Origin: Pseudomonas sediminis
GTDB taxonomy: Bacteria; Pseudomonadota; Gammaproteobacteria; Pseudomonadales; Pseudomonadaceae
Reading direction: 5' to 3'
Assembly: GCF_002741105.1 (NCBI RefSeq)
Contig: NZ_NIQU01000006.1
Span: 1-64,000 of the forward strand
DNA length: 64,000 nt
This document shows, piece after piece, positions 38,377-47,186 of this stretch. The position numbers were made by a program, and so were the translations under genes. Every line of letters starts with the position of its first letter. The first letter of the stretch is position 1. The notes beneath the pieces were generated by a model. It saw only the letters and a program-made list of their open reading frames with translations. It made no database searches and was not told where the DNA came from.

Positions 38377-41283
38377 ATGCATACCGACACTACTCGCGAG
38401 AACCCGCAGGCCGTGGCGCCGCAGGCCGCTGAATCCTCTCAGGATCTGGCTGCCACCGCGCCCGGCCAACTGCGTGTGATCAAGCGCAACGGCACCGTCG
38501 TCCCTTACACCGATGACAAGATCACCGTCGCCATCACCAAGGCCTTCCTTGCAGTAGAAGGCGGCACCGCTGCCGCTTCGTCGCGTATCCATGACACCGT
38601 CGCGCGCCTGACCGAGCAGGTCACCGCTACCTTCAAGCGTCGCATGCCCTCCGGCGGCACCATCCACATCGAAGAAATCCAGGACCAGGTCGAACTGGCC
38701 CTGATGCGCGCCGGCGAGCAGAAAGTCGCCCGCGATTACGTGATCTACCGCGAAGCCCAGGCCAACAAGCGCAAGGCCAGTGCCGGCAGCGAAATCACCC
38801 AGCCGCACCCGAGCATCCGCATCACCACCGCTGGCGGTGAAATGCAGCCGCTGGACATGGGCCGCCTGCAGACCATCATTCGCGAAGCCTGCGAAGGCCT
38901 GGCCGAAGTCGATGGTTCGCTGATCGAGCGCGAAACCCTGAAGAACCTGTACGACGGCGTGGCCGAAAAAGACGTCAACACCGCCCTGGTGATGACTGCC
39001 CGTACCCTGGTCGAGCGTGAGCCGAACTACAGCTACGTCACCGCTCGCCTGCTGATGGACAACATCCGCGCCGAAGCCCTGAGCTTCCTCAACATCACCG
39101 CCAGCGCCACTCACCACGAGATGGCCGACCTGTACGCCAAGGCCCTGCCGGCCTACGTGGAAAAGGGCGCCGAGTTCGAGCTGCTCGACCCGAAACTCAA
39201 AGCGTACGACCTGGAGAAGCTGGGCAAGGCGCTGAACCACGAGCGTGACCAGCAGTTCACCTACCTCGGCCTGCAGACCCTGTACGACCGTTACTTCATC
39301 CACAAGGACGGCATCCGTTTCGAACTGCCGCAGGTGTTCTTCATGCGCGTGGCCATGGGCCTGGCCATCGAAGAGCCGAAGAACCGCGAAGACCGCGCCA
39401 TCGAGTTCTACAACCTGCTGTCCTCGTTCGACTACATGGCGTCGACCCCTACCCTGTTCAACGCCGGCACCCTGCGTCCGCAGCTGTCCTCGTGCTACCT
39501 GACCACCGTGCCGGACGACCTGTCGGGCATCTACGGCGCCATCCACGACAACGCCATGCTGAGCAAATTCGCTGGCGGTCTGGGCAACGACTGGACCCCG
39601 GTGCGCGCGCTGGGCTCCTACATCAAGGGCACCAACGGCAAATCCCAGGGCGTCGTGCCCTTCCTCAAGGTGGTCAACGACACCGCCGTGGCGGTCAACC
39701 AGGGCGGCAAGCGCAAGGGCGCGGTCTGCGCCTACCTGGAAACCTGGCACATGGACATCGAGGAATTCCTCGAACTGCGCAAGAACACCGGTGACGACCG
39801 TCGTCGTACCCACGACATGAACACCGCCAACTGGATTCCGGACCTGTTCATGAAGCGCGTCTTCGAAGACGGTAAGTGGACCCTGTTCAGCCCGTCCGAA
39901 GTACCGGACCTGCACGACCTGACCGGCAAGGCCTTCGAAGAGCGCTACGAGTACTACGAAGCCCTGATCGAGTACGGCAAGATCAAGCTGTACAAGACCA
40001 TCCAGGCCAAAGACCTGTGGCGCAAGATGCTCTCGATGCTGTTCGAGACCGGCCACCCATGGCTGACCTTCAAGGACCCGTGCAACCTGCGCAGCCCGCA
40101 GCAGCACGTGGGCGTGGTACACAGCTCCAACCTGTGCACCGAGATCACCCTGAACACCAACAAGGACGAGATCGCGGTCTGCAACCTGGGCTCGGTCAAC
40201 ATGGTCAACCACATCGTCGACGGCAAGCTGGACATCGAGAAACTCGGCCGCACCGTGAAGACCGCTGTGCGCATGCTCGATAACGTCATCGACATCAACT
40301 ACTACAGCGTCGACCAGGCACGTAACTCCAACTTCAAGCACCGTCCGGTCGGCCTCGGCCTGATGGGCTTCCAGGACGCCCTGTACCTGCAGCACATCGC
40401 CTACGGCTCCGACGCTGCCGTCGAGTTCGCCGACAAGTCGATGGAAGCCATCAGCTACTACGCCATCCAGGCCTCCTGTGACCTGGCCGAAGAGCGTGGC
40501 AGCTACAGCACCTTCGAAGGTTCGCTGTGGAGCAAAGGCATCCTGCCGCTGGATTCGCAGCAGATCCTCATCGAAGCCCGTGGCCAGAAGTACATCGACG
40601 TCGACCTGTCCGAATCGCTGGACTGGGCGCCGATCCGCGAGCGCGTGAAGAAAGGTATTCGTAACTCGAACATCATGGCCATCGCGCCGACCGCGACCAT
40701 CTCCAACATCATTGGCGTGTCGCAGTCCATCGAGCCGACCTACCAGAACCTCTACGTGAAGTCGAACCTCTCCGGCGAATTCACCGTGATCAACCCCTAC
40801 CTGGTGCGCGACCTGAAAAACCGCGGCCTGTGGGACAGCGTCATGGTCAACGACCTGAAGTACTACGACGGTTCCGTGCAGCAGATCGAGCGCATCCCGC
40901 AGGATCTGAAAGACCTGTACGCCACCGCCTTCGAAGTGGAAACCAAGTGGATCGTCGACGCTGCCAGCCGTCGCCAGAAGTGGATCGACCAGGCTCAGTC
41001 ACTGAACCTGTACATCGCCGGCGCCTCGGGCAAGAAGCTGGACGTGACCTACCGCATGGCCTGGTACCGTGGCCTGAAAACCACCTACTACCTCCGTGCC
41101 CTGGCCGCCACCAGCACCGAGAAGTCCACCATCAACACCGGCAAGCTCAACGCAGTGTCCGCTGGTGGTGACGAAGGCTTCTCGGCCAAGGCCCAGGCGC
41201 CTGCCCAGCAGGCCGCTCCGGCCCCGGCGCCCGTACCAAAAGCCTGTGCCATCGACGAACCCGACTGCGAAGCCTGTCAGTAA
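38377..41283 (+). CDS. nrdA: Class Ia ribonucleotide reductase, alpha subunit
   Basis: This 968-residue catalytic subunit reduces ribonucleoside diphosphates. It has two N-terminal ATP-cone domains (about 32-125 and 140-230), as in P. aeruginosa NrdA, of which only one is expected to bind dATP. Active-site elements include QLSSCYLTTV, SSNLCTEITL and the tyrosine pair region, and the C-terminal redox cysteines end the protein as CEACQ. GGAG is seven bases before the ATG; an upstream ATG 13 codons away lacks one. nrdB follows after 464 bases that contain repeats. Confidence 0.96.
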   Translation: MHTDTTRENPQAVAPQAAESSQDLAATAPGQLRVIKRNGTVVPYTDDKITVAITKAFLAVEGGTAAASSRIHDTVARLTEQVTATFKRRMPSGGTIHIEEIQDQVELALMRAGEQKVARDYVIYREAQANKRKASAGSEITQPHPSIRITTAGGEMQPLDMGRLQTIIREACEGLAEVDGSLIERETLKNLYDGVAEKDVNTALVMTARTLVEREPNYSYVTARLLMDNIRAEALSFLNITASATHHEMADLYAKALPAYVEKGAEFELLDPKLKAYDLEKLGKALNHERDQQFTYLGLQTLYDRYFIHKDGIRFELPQVFFMRVAMGLAIEEPKNREDRAIEFYNLLSSFDYMASTPTLFNAGTLRPQLSSCYLTTVPDDLSGIYGAIHDNAMLSKFAGGLGNDWTPVRALGSYIKGTNGKSQGVVPFLKVVNDTAVAVNQGGKRKGAVCAYLETWHMDIEEFLELRKNTGDDRRRTHDMNTANWIPDLFMKRVFEDGKWTLFSPSEVPDLHDLTGKAFEERYEYYEALIEYGKIKLYKTIQAKDLWRKMLSMLFETGHPWLTFKDPCNLRSPQQHVGVVHSSNLCTEITLNTNKDEIAVCNLGSVNMVNHIVDGKLDIEKLGRTVKTAVRMLDNVIDINYYSVDQARNSNFKHRPVGLGLMGFQDALYLQHIAYGSDAAVEFADKSMEAISYYAIQASCDLAEERGSYSTFEGSLWSKGILPLDSQQILIEARGQKYIDVDLSESLDWAPIRERVKKGIRNSNIMAIAPTATISNIIGVSQSIEPTYQNLYVKSNLSGEFTVINPYLVRDLKNRGLWDSVMVNDLKYYDGSVQQIERIPQDLKDLYATAFEVETKWIVDAASRRQKWIDQAQSLNLYIAGASGKKLDVTYRMAWYRGLKTTYYLRALAATSTEKSTINTGKLNAVSAGGDEGFSAKAQAPAQQAAPAPAPVPKACAIDEPDCEACQ

Positions 41284-41456
41284 TCGTAAGGCTGACGCGT
41301 GGATCTGAGCGGCATTCGCGGCGTTACCTGCTAGAGCGGCCCCCATCACGTACATGCGTACGCTCAGGGGCTCCACTCCAGCAGGAGCCTTGCGACTACT
41401 CGCTCAGCTGCACGCTCGAAGGTCTGTGAAGCTCTAAAGCAAATCAGCGGTAAATC

Positions 41457-41480
41457 CCCTCTCCCGCTTGCGGGAGAGGG
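41457..41480. repeat. CCCTCTCCCGC hairpin repeat
   Basis: CCCTCTCCCGC (41457-41467) pairs perfectly with GCGGGAGAGGG (41470-41480). It sits in the nrdA-nrdB gap and may hold the nrdA 3' end. Confidence 0.7.
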
Positions 41481-41514
41481 TTAGGGAGAGGGCAAAACGG
41501 TTCGGCTTGTACTT

Positions 41515-41536
41515 GTGGGAGGGGCTTTAGCCGCGA
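41515..41536. repeat. Single REP sequence
   Basis: GGGAGGGGCTTTAGCCGCGA (from 41517). No inverted partner is seen nearby, so this is a REP singlet in the nrdA-nrdB gap. Confidence 0.8.
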
Positions 41537-41747
41537 CCCAAAGCCCAGGCAAAACCGTCACTCCTCCCCACAAATTCCCGCCCCTCCTCCTCCGGGTCGA
41601 GGGGCAACGGTCAGCCAGCAATCCACCGCCTGCTGACCAGCGGTACCCGTTTACCCTTGCGCGCATCACGCAACGGAACATAATTCAAATTATCTGTATA
41701 TCCATACAGGCCGGTTTATTCGCCGGCCCTCACGCAGGAGCCAAGCC

Positions 41748-42998
41748 ATGCTGAGCTGGGATGAATTCGACAAGGAAGACGGCGCAGAAGCAGCCGCCGC
41801 AAGCAACGCCAACGCACAGAGCGCCGGCACCAATTTCGACAAGCTCGACAGCGAAGCTGCCGGCTCGGTCGAGCAGGCCCGCGCTGTCGACGCCAACGAC
41901 TCCGACGCCGTGGCCCGCGCCAAGAAGGCCCTGAACGACCTCGACATCCAGGAAGGCCTGGACGACCTCGAAGGCGCCTCCGCACGCGTACAGGTCGGCG
42001 ACAAGCAGATGATCAACGCCCGCGCCGACCTCAACCAACTCGTACCCTTCAAGTACGACTGGGCCTGGCAGAAGTATCTGGATGGTTGCGCCAACCACTG
42101 GATGCCGCAGGAAGTGAACATGAACGCCGACATCGCGCTGTGGAAATCCACGGACGGTCTCAGCGAAGACGAGCGCCGAATCGTCATGCGCAACCTCGGC
42201 TTCTTCTCCACCGCCGACAGCCTGGTTGCCAACAACCTGGTACTGGCCGTGTACCGCCTGATCACTAACCCCGAGTGCCGCCAGTACATCCTGCGCCAGG
42301 CCTTCGAGGAAGCGATCCACACCCACGCCTACCAATACTGCATCGAATCGCTGGGCATGGATGAAGGCGAGATCTTCAACATGTACCACGAGATCCCGAG
42401 CGTCGCGAAGAAAGCCTCCTGGGGCCTGAAGTACACCCGCTCGATCTCCGATCCCAAGTTCGAAACCGGCACTCCGGAAACCGACCGCCAGTTCCTGCGC
42501 AACCTGATCGCCTACTACTGCGTACTGGAAGGCATCTTCTTCTACTGCGGCTTCACCCAGATACTCTCCATGGGCCGCCGCAACAAGATGACCGGCACCG
42601 CCGAGCAGTTCCAGTACATCCTGCGTGACGAGTCCATGCACCTGAACTTCGGCATCGACGTGATCAACCAGATCAAGATCGAGAACCCACACCTGTGGGA
42701 TGCCCAGATGAAGGACGAAGCGACCCAGATGATTCTGCAGGGCACTCAGCTGGAGATCGAATACGCGCGTGACACCATGCCGCGCGGCGTACTGGGCATG
42801 AACGCCGCGATGATGGAGGACTACCTCAAATTCATCGCCAACCGCCGCCTGACCCAGATCGGCCTGAAGGAAGAGTACCCGGGCACCACCAACCCCTTCC
42901 CGTGGATGAGCGAGATCATGGACCTGAAGAAGGAGAAGAACTTCTTCGAGACCCGCGTGATCGAGTATCAGACTGGTGGGGCGTTGAGCTGGGATTGA
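41748..42998 (+). CDS. nrdB: Class Ia ribonucleotide reductase, beta subunit
   Basis: This 416-residue di-iron, tyrosyl-radical subunit pairs with NrdA. Iron ligands and neighbours are in [32 protein letters not shown] and [14 protein letters not shown]. About 80 N-terminal residues are an acidic, low-complexity extension compared with E. coli NrdB. The C-terminal tail docks with NrdA. AGGAG precedes the ATG after a GGCCGG hairpin in the leader. A strong terminator follows. Confidence 0.96.
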   Translation: MLSWDEFDKEDGAEAAAASNANAQSAGTNFDKLDSEAAGSVEQARAVDANDSDAVARAKKALNDLDIQEGLDDLEGASARVQVGDKQMINARADLNQLVPFKYDWAWQKYLDGCANHWMPQEVNMNADIALWKSTDGLSEDERRIVMRNLGFFSTADSLVANNLVLAVYRLITNPECRQYILRQAFEEAIHTHAYQYCIESLGMDEGEIFNMYHEIPSVAKKASWGLKYTRSISDPKFETGTPETDRQFLRNLIAYYCVLEGIFFYCGFTQILSMGRRNKMTGTAEQFQYILRDESMHLNFGIDVINQIKIENPHLWDAQMKDEATQMILQGTQLEIEYARDTMPRGVLGMNAAMMEDYLKFIANRRLTQIGLKEEYPGTTNPFPWMSEIMDLKKEKNFFETRVIEYQTGGALSWD

Positions 42999-43020
42999 TG
43001 TCCAACCCAGAATCTCTTAT

Positions 43021-43049
43021 AAAGGCTGCCTTGAGCAGCCTTTATTTTT
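43021..43049 (+). terminator. nrdB rho-independent terminator
   Basis: AAAGGCTGC (43021-43029), loop CTTGA, GCAGCCTTT (43035-43043), then ATTTTTA. It isolates nrdB from the accessory genes that begin at 43072. Confidence 0.92.
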
Positions 43050-43071
43050 AAATGTCCTCCGGAGAATCTTT

Positions 43072-44220
43072 ATGTTTATTACACACATCAAACTAAAGAA
43101 CTGGAGAAACTTCAGATCATTAAGCGTTTCCCTGAGCGAGACCACTTACATATTGGGCCCAAATGCATCAGGTAAATCCAATCTTTTAGACGCACTTAGA
43201 TTCTTACGTGACGTAAGCAAGCCGAAAGGCGGCGGACTCCAAACTGCGGTCGCTGAGCGAGGAGGCATTAGTAAACTTCGCTGCCTTCACGCAAGGAAAG
43301 ACCCGGAAGTCTCGATAGACGTCGAAATGTTAGACCCATCATCTAACAAGAACCGCTGGCGCTACTTACTCTCTTTCAAAGCTGAGGGCAAGGGTGCCCA
43401 ACGAATTATCATCTCAGAAGAAAAAGTTTGGCTAAACGGAATACTAAAACTCAATAGACCAGATCTAAAAGACAATAAAGATAATCTTTTACTTACCCAA
43501 ACCCACCTAGAACAAATACAAACAAATGTCGAGTTTCGTGAACTAGCAGATTTTTTTAGCGAAACCACCTACTTACACCTCGTCCCACAACTATTAAAGT
43601 TTTCTGAAAAAATAGGTGGACAACGCATTGAAGATGATCCTTTCGGGCAAGGATTTCTCGAACGCTTAGCTAAAACCCCCGAACGAACTAGAACAACGAG
43701 ACTGGAAAAAATCTCTAAAGCGCTAACTTTAGCCGTTCCACAGTTCCGAGAACTTCGCTTCGAAAAAGACGACGTTGGCAGACCTCACCTATCTGCTTTA
43801 TATTCACATCATCGCCCTAACGCCGGCTGGCAATCGGAAGAGCACTTTTCTGATGGCACCCTTCGCCTATTAGGCTTACTTTGGAGCTTACTGGAAGGAA
43901 ACTCATTACTCCTTCTAGAAGAGCCCGAAATATCGCTAAATGACGCAATCGTAAAAGAGATACCGCTAATAATTAAACGGATCCAGTCAAGCAAAAAAGG
44001 CAGACGCCAAGTAATAATAACCACCCATAGCGAAGCCCTTTTAAGCAATCCCGGAATTGACCCTTCAGGAATAGTTTTGCTTGAAAGCAGTCCTGAAGGA
44101 ACTCTAGCTCGTACAGTTGACCCCGTCGAAACGGCTGCACTGGATGCAGGCTTAACTGTCGCAGAGGTAGTGCTACCTAAAACCCGTCCAGCATCAGTGA
44201 ATCAACTAGGCCTTTGGTGA
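43072..44220 (+). CDS. SMC/RecF/OLD-like ATPase, accessory defence-type gene
   Basis: This 382-residue ATPase has Walker A GPNASGKSN (29-37), a signature-like FSDGTLRLLG (259-268), Walker B LLLLEEPE (279-286) and a switch histidine H319 in TTHSEAL. The coiled-coil arm is short, as in OLD/AbiL-type anti-phage ATPases. The gene is AT-rich with codon use unlike its neighbours, a sign of recent transfer. Its stop overlaps the next start by one base (TGATG). The partner is a small TOPRIM-like protein, so the pair resembles split OLD or RloAB/AbiL systems. The family assignment is inference from layout. Confidence 0.8.
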   Translation: MFITHIKLKNWRNFRSLSVSLSETTYILGPNASGKSNLLDALRFLRDVSKPKGGGLQTAVAERGGISKLRCLHARKDPEVSIDVEMLDPSSNKNRWRYLLSFKAEGKGAQRIIISEEKVWLNGILKLNRPDLKDNKDNLLLTQTHLEQIQTNVEFRELADFFSETTYLHLVPQLLKFSEKIGGQRIEDDPFGQGFLERLAKTPERTRTTRLEKISKALTLAVPQFRELRFEKDDVGRPHLSALYSHHRPNAGWQSEEHFSDGTLRLLGLLWSLLEGNSLLLLEEPEISLNDAIVKEIPLIIKRIQSSKKGRRQVIITTHSEALLSNPGIDPSGIVLLESSPEGTLARTVDPVETAALDAGLTVAEVVLPKTRPASVNQLGLW

Positions 44221-44816
44221 TGACAGGGATTGCCTTAGCAACTGAAGATTATCTCAGCGAAATAGTCTGCTTGCGCCTATTAAAAGAACTTGAGGGAAAA
44301 TTGACCCCACAGCTTTTATTAAGAAAAGGCGGATCTGGCTACTTAAAATCCAACATACGCAAATGGTGTGAATTATCGAACACACTACCAGTATTAATCC
44401 TAACCGACCTTGACAACACCAAGTGCCCATTATTACTGATCCAGTCATGGCTCGAAAAAGATAAAAAACCTGACAACTTGCTAATCCGTGTAGCAGTCAG
44501 AGAAATAGAGTCATGGCTAATCGCTGACCATGAAGCCATACAAGATTTTCTTAACTCAAAAGAGCGACTATCAGTTAAGCCCGACGAGATCCAAGACCCC
44601 AAACAATATCTATTAAACCTAGCAAAAAAAGCTCCCCGCCAGATTCGTGATGACCTAGTTCAAGTAAACAAGGGAAGTATTAGACAAGGCCTTGGCTATA
44701 ATAATTTGCTTGCGAAATTTGTAACCGAGACATGGGACCCAGAAAGAGCGGCAGCTAGATCTCCTAGTTTGGCTAAAGCTCGTATGAGGCTATCTGACTT
44801 ATCAAGCAAGCTATGA
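44220..44816 (+). CDS. Small TOPRIM-like protein, partner of the ATPase (DUF4276/RloB-like)
   Basis: This 198-residue protein is AT-rich and translationally coupled to the ATPase. Its layout fits a TOPRIM-like nuclease: a glutamate near the N-terminus (E9 or E14 in ATEDYLSEIVC), DxD in ILTDLDN (D63, D65) and a second acidic patch in VREIESWLIAD (E95, E97). DUF4276 or RloB/AbiLii proteins have this order. No cysteine cluster or HTH is seen. The reaction is not proved. It could equally be a non-nuclease TOPRIM. Start is ATG 44220; TTG and GTG lie just upstream. Confidence 0.6.
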   Translation: MTGIALATEDYLSEIVCLRLLKELEGKLTPQLLLRKGGSGYLKSNIRKWCELSNTLPVLILTDLDNTKCPLLLIQSWLEKDKKPDNLLIRVAVREIESWLIADHEAIQDFLNSKERLSVKPDEIQDPKQYLLNLAKKAPRQIRDDLVQVNKGSIRQGLGYNNLLAKFVTETWDPERAAARSPSLAKARMRLSDLSSKL

Positions 44817-44852
44817 CGAGGGAGATTACCGGTTGCGGAGCACAGGTATGAA

Positions 44853-44890
44853 CCGCTGATGGTGGATGAAAAAAGCGTCATCCACCCTAC
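44853..44890. repeat. CCGCTGATGGTGGATG palindromic repeat, copy 1
   Basis: GGTGGATGA pairs with TCATCCACC across a short A-rich loop. Copies 2 and 3 are at 45694-45730 and 46402-46438. All three share CGCTGATGGTGGATGAAAA. Confidence 0.85.
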
Positions 44891-44910
44891 GGGTCGCCGA
44901 CATACCGGGT

Positions 44911-44940
44911 GTAGGGTGGACAACGCGAAGCTTGTCCACC
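44911..44940. repeat. 30-bp dispersed palindromic repeat, copy 2
   Basis: Identical over 30 bases to 3781-3810. Confidence 0.88.
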
Positions 44941-44998
44941 ATGGTTCATATACGAGAAAAAGGGGACAGATTTATTTTCTGTGTCGCGCCCTTCTACT

Positions 44999-45635
44999 GG
45001 TTTCGCCCTTACGGCGAGTCACTTGACTCGCTTCGCTAGCCCTTCGGGCCAGCCTGCGGCTGTTACTCCGCTTCGCTCCGTTTCTCTTTACTCGCGCATA
45101 AAGTAACCAAAGAGAAAGCGCGCCCGGCATCCGGGTTTCGCTGCGCTCAACTCCCCTCGCTCCGGCGCTGTTCCGAGGGTCGTCGCGAAGGGCCATCCCT
45201 GGCCCATCACTCCTCGTTTGGCATCCATGCCAAACGCCCCTCTCCACAGCACCTCCACTCGGCCTCCTGACGGGATTCGGGGACCGCGGTGTTTGAACGT
45301 GTTGTGGAAGGCAGAGCAAAAAAGCAAAAGCAGAGCTTAAAGCGAGGGCATTGCGGCCAAGCCGCAATGCTCTCGCTCTGTTTGGTGCTGGATCGCCGAT
45401 CTCACAGACGACGCCAAACGCCCCGTCAGGAGGCCGAGTGGAATCGTTGTGTAAGGGGTTGAGCGGCATGGATGCCGCGAGAGCCGCGATGGGCCAGGGA
45501 TGGCCCTTCGCGGCGGCCCCCTGGAACGACGATGGAGCGAGGGAACCCGACGAAGTCGGGCCGGATGGTAGGGGCAAGACCTCTTGGTTACTTCTGGGGC
45601 GTTTGCCAGAAGTGACCCGCCGTAAGGGCGGAACC
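44999..45635. repeat. Large imperfect inverted repeat, no clear gene
   Basis: Two divergent copies of a roughly 300-base sequence face each other. Shared blocks include GGTTTCGCCCTTACGGCG at the left tip and its complement at the right tip, GAAGGGCCATCCCTGGCCCA near 45187 and its complement near 45490, and CACTCGGCCTCCTGACGGG near 45257 and its complement near 45420. The centre is a hairpin: AGCGAGGGCATTGCGGC (45341-45357) against GCCGCAATGCTCTCGCT (45361-45377). Open frames across it have no family look. It reads as repeat sequence of the Pseudomonas large-palindrome type. Confidence 0.65.
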
Positions 45636-45693
45636 GGTACTCAAGTCACCACATCTGCGGCGAGTTCACTCAGTAGCAAGCAGCCCGGACAAT

Positions 45694-45730
45694 CGCTGAT
45701 GGTGGATGAAAAAAGCATCATCCACTCTAC
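45694..45730. repeat. CCGCTGATGGTGGATG palindromic repeat, copy 2
   Basis: Same family as 44853, with two base changes in the right arm. It closes the repeat block before the isochorismatase-like gene. Confidence 0.83.
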
Positions 45731-45825
45731 GCCTGCCGGCAACGCTGAAGCCATCGAGCTGCCATGGTTGTTGATAGAAAAACACTGCAGCACACTGCGC
45801 TTTCATCGTAAGGAGACGACACCAA

Positions 45826-46392
45826 ATGCCGGACACACCCAGCCCACTCCCCTTGATCATCCTCGACGTTCAGGACGCCATCGATCAGCCCGTCTGGAAT
45901 GACAAAAGTCATCCCGATTACCTGTCCGTCATCCAACGGCTGCTGCAATTCTGGCGATCAAATGGCTGGCCCGTCCTTCACGTAAAGCACGATGAAAAGA
46001 CGCCCACCTCCAGCTATTACCTTCACGGCCCCTGGAATGGCATCAAACAGGAAGTCGCGCCGATAGAGGGCGAGGCCGTCATCATCAAGCATGAAAACTG
46101 CGCGTTCATCGGTACCCAACTGGATGCCGCGCTGAAGGGAATGAATGCAAATCGCCTCGTGCTGACGGGCGTTGTGATTCACAACAGCATGGATGCCACC
46201 ATCCGCGCAGGCAAGGCGCTCGGGTACAGCATCATTCTCCCTTCTGATGCCACGACTGCCGTGCCTGTAACAGGGCCGGGTGGAACCCGCTGGGATGCCT
46301 CGACCGTATACGAGCTAACCCTGGCCATACTGGGCGCCGAATATGCTGAGGTCATGTCATCAGAAGATGTGATTGCACGGTTTAGTAAGTAG
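45826..46392 (+). CDS. Isochorismatase-like (cysteine hydrolase) family protein with Ser for Cys
   Basis: This 188-residue protein has the isochorismatase-fold start LIILDVQDAID (catalytic Asp) and the lysine in IIKHENCAF. The nucleophile motif, usually G-V-x-T-x-x-C-V, reads TGVVIHNSMDATIRAGKALG, so serine takes the place of the cysteine. Some family members, such as isochorismatases, also lack it; amidohydrolase activity is therefore doubtful. A putative ribosome site AAGGAG lies upstream. Repeats flank the gene on both sides, so it may be a mobile or recently placed locus. Confidence 0.75.
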   Translation: MPDTPSPLPLIILDVQDAIDQPVWNDKSHPDYLSVIQRLLQFWRSNGWPVLHVKHDEKTPTSSYYLHGPWNGIKQEVAPIEGEAVIIKHENCAFIGTQLDAALKGMNANRLVLTGVVIHNSMDATIRAGKALGYSIILPSDATTAVPVTGPGGTRWDASTVYELTLAILGAEYAEVMSSEDVIARFSK

Positions 46393-46401
46393 CCCGGACA
46401 A

Positions 46402-46438
46402 CCGCTGATGGTGGATGAAAAAGCGTCATCCACCCTAC
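46402..46438. repeat. CCGCTGATGGTGGATG palindromic repeat, copy 3
   Basis: Same family as 44853, with one A fewer in the loop. It overlaps the end of the DUF1289 gene. Confidence 0.83.
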
Positions 46439-46626
46439 TGACCTTTACCTTTCTTCTTGGCAATCGCCTTCATCCGCGCTGAGGCCTTCTGCACGCAGGC
46501 CATCTTCTCGGGCCGTTTCATGCCTCGCCATTTGCGGATTTCCTCGCGCGTGCGCCCACAACTGACGCACAGCTCACTGTTGAGCTGACACAGCGACACG
46601 CAGGGATTCTCAATATCCTTTGCCAC
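46435..46626 (-). CDS. DUF1289 family small protein
   Basis: This 63-residue protein has the DUF1289 cysteine pattern in NPCVSLCQLNSELCVSCGRT and then a W-R motif, suggesting a small metal-binding fold. The GTG start at 46626 has AAGGGG upstream and lies inside the 3' end of the next upstream gene (17-base overlap). Function is not established for the family. A longer open frame upstream is not used. Confidence 0.8.
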   Translation of the reverse strand: MAKDIENPCVSLCQLNSELCVSCGRTREEIRKWRGMKRPEKMACVQKASARMKAIAKKKGKGQ

Positions 46627-46945
46627 GCTTGCCCCTTGCCGGTCGTTCGACCGAGAACGCCACGTGGTCGGCGATGCTGGAAACGCTGATGCCCACCTCA
46701 TCGAAAGCGGCCAACGTCAGCGCCAGCATTCTCGCCTTGTCGGCGCAGGCAAGTGCACGCGCCTTGTTCGCCTCGCTGTCGAACATCCAGGTCACCACAA
46801 GGCTCTGCGGAAACTGCTCGTAGTTCACATCATGAGTCAGCCACTGAAAGCCGACGATTTCGCTTTTAGCCGTTTCACAGGCAAGGGTCAGGGTACGAAT
46901 CAGCTCGCGCTCGATGCCTGAGTATTTTCGTTTCAGCGATGGCAC
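46610..46945 (-). CDS. Conserved hypothetical protein
   Basis: This 111-residue protein contains SGIERELIRTLTLACETAKSE and GFQWLTHDVNYEQFPQSLVV, then a helix and a basic C-terminus (ARGKRGKGY). I do not recognise a domain for certain; similar proteins are common in Pseudomonas beside DUF1289 genes. The GTG at 46945 with GGAAGAA in front is the best start; a more upstream ATG would add non-conserved residues. It is translationally coupled to DUF1289. Confidence 0.65.
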   Translation of the reverse strand: MPSLKRKYSGIERELIRTLTLACETAKSEIVGFQWLTHDVNYEQFPQSLVVTWMFDSEANKARALACADKARMLALTLAAFDEVGISVSSIADHVAFSVERPARGKRGKGY

Positions 46946-47186
46946 AAGGTTCTTCCGGTCTGGGGCGGTGCGCCGCCATGTTACCCGAGACGCGCTAGGC
47001 GAGGATGCTGTACTGGCGTTCCCACGCAGAGCGTAGGAGCGATCAAAAGCGCCCAATCATCAATGCAGATACCCGACCGCCAGCCCTTTGAAAATCCTCC
47101 CTGCACTTTACAATCTGCCGCCGAACAAACTGTCGGCGTAATGCCCACCGCTCCCTCGTCATCGATTCATACAGGCCCTTCAGAAC

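Noticed and set aside
38356-40395. Open frame of 679 codons on the minus strand inside nrdA
   Set aside because: Shadow of the highly conserved nrdA frame.
41284-41747. A possible gene between nrdA and nrdB
   Set aside because: Only a REP, a CCCTCTCCC hairpin and the nrdB leader with a GGCCGG stem are seen; no coding frame stands out.
44972-45902. Several open frames of 180-200 codons in the repeat block
   Set aside because: They are low-complexity, arginine/serine-rich, lie within the large inverted repeat and lack ribosome sites.
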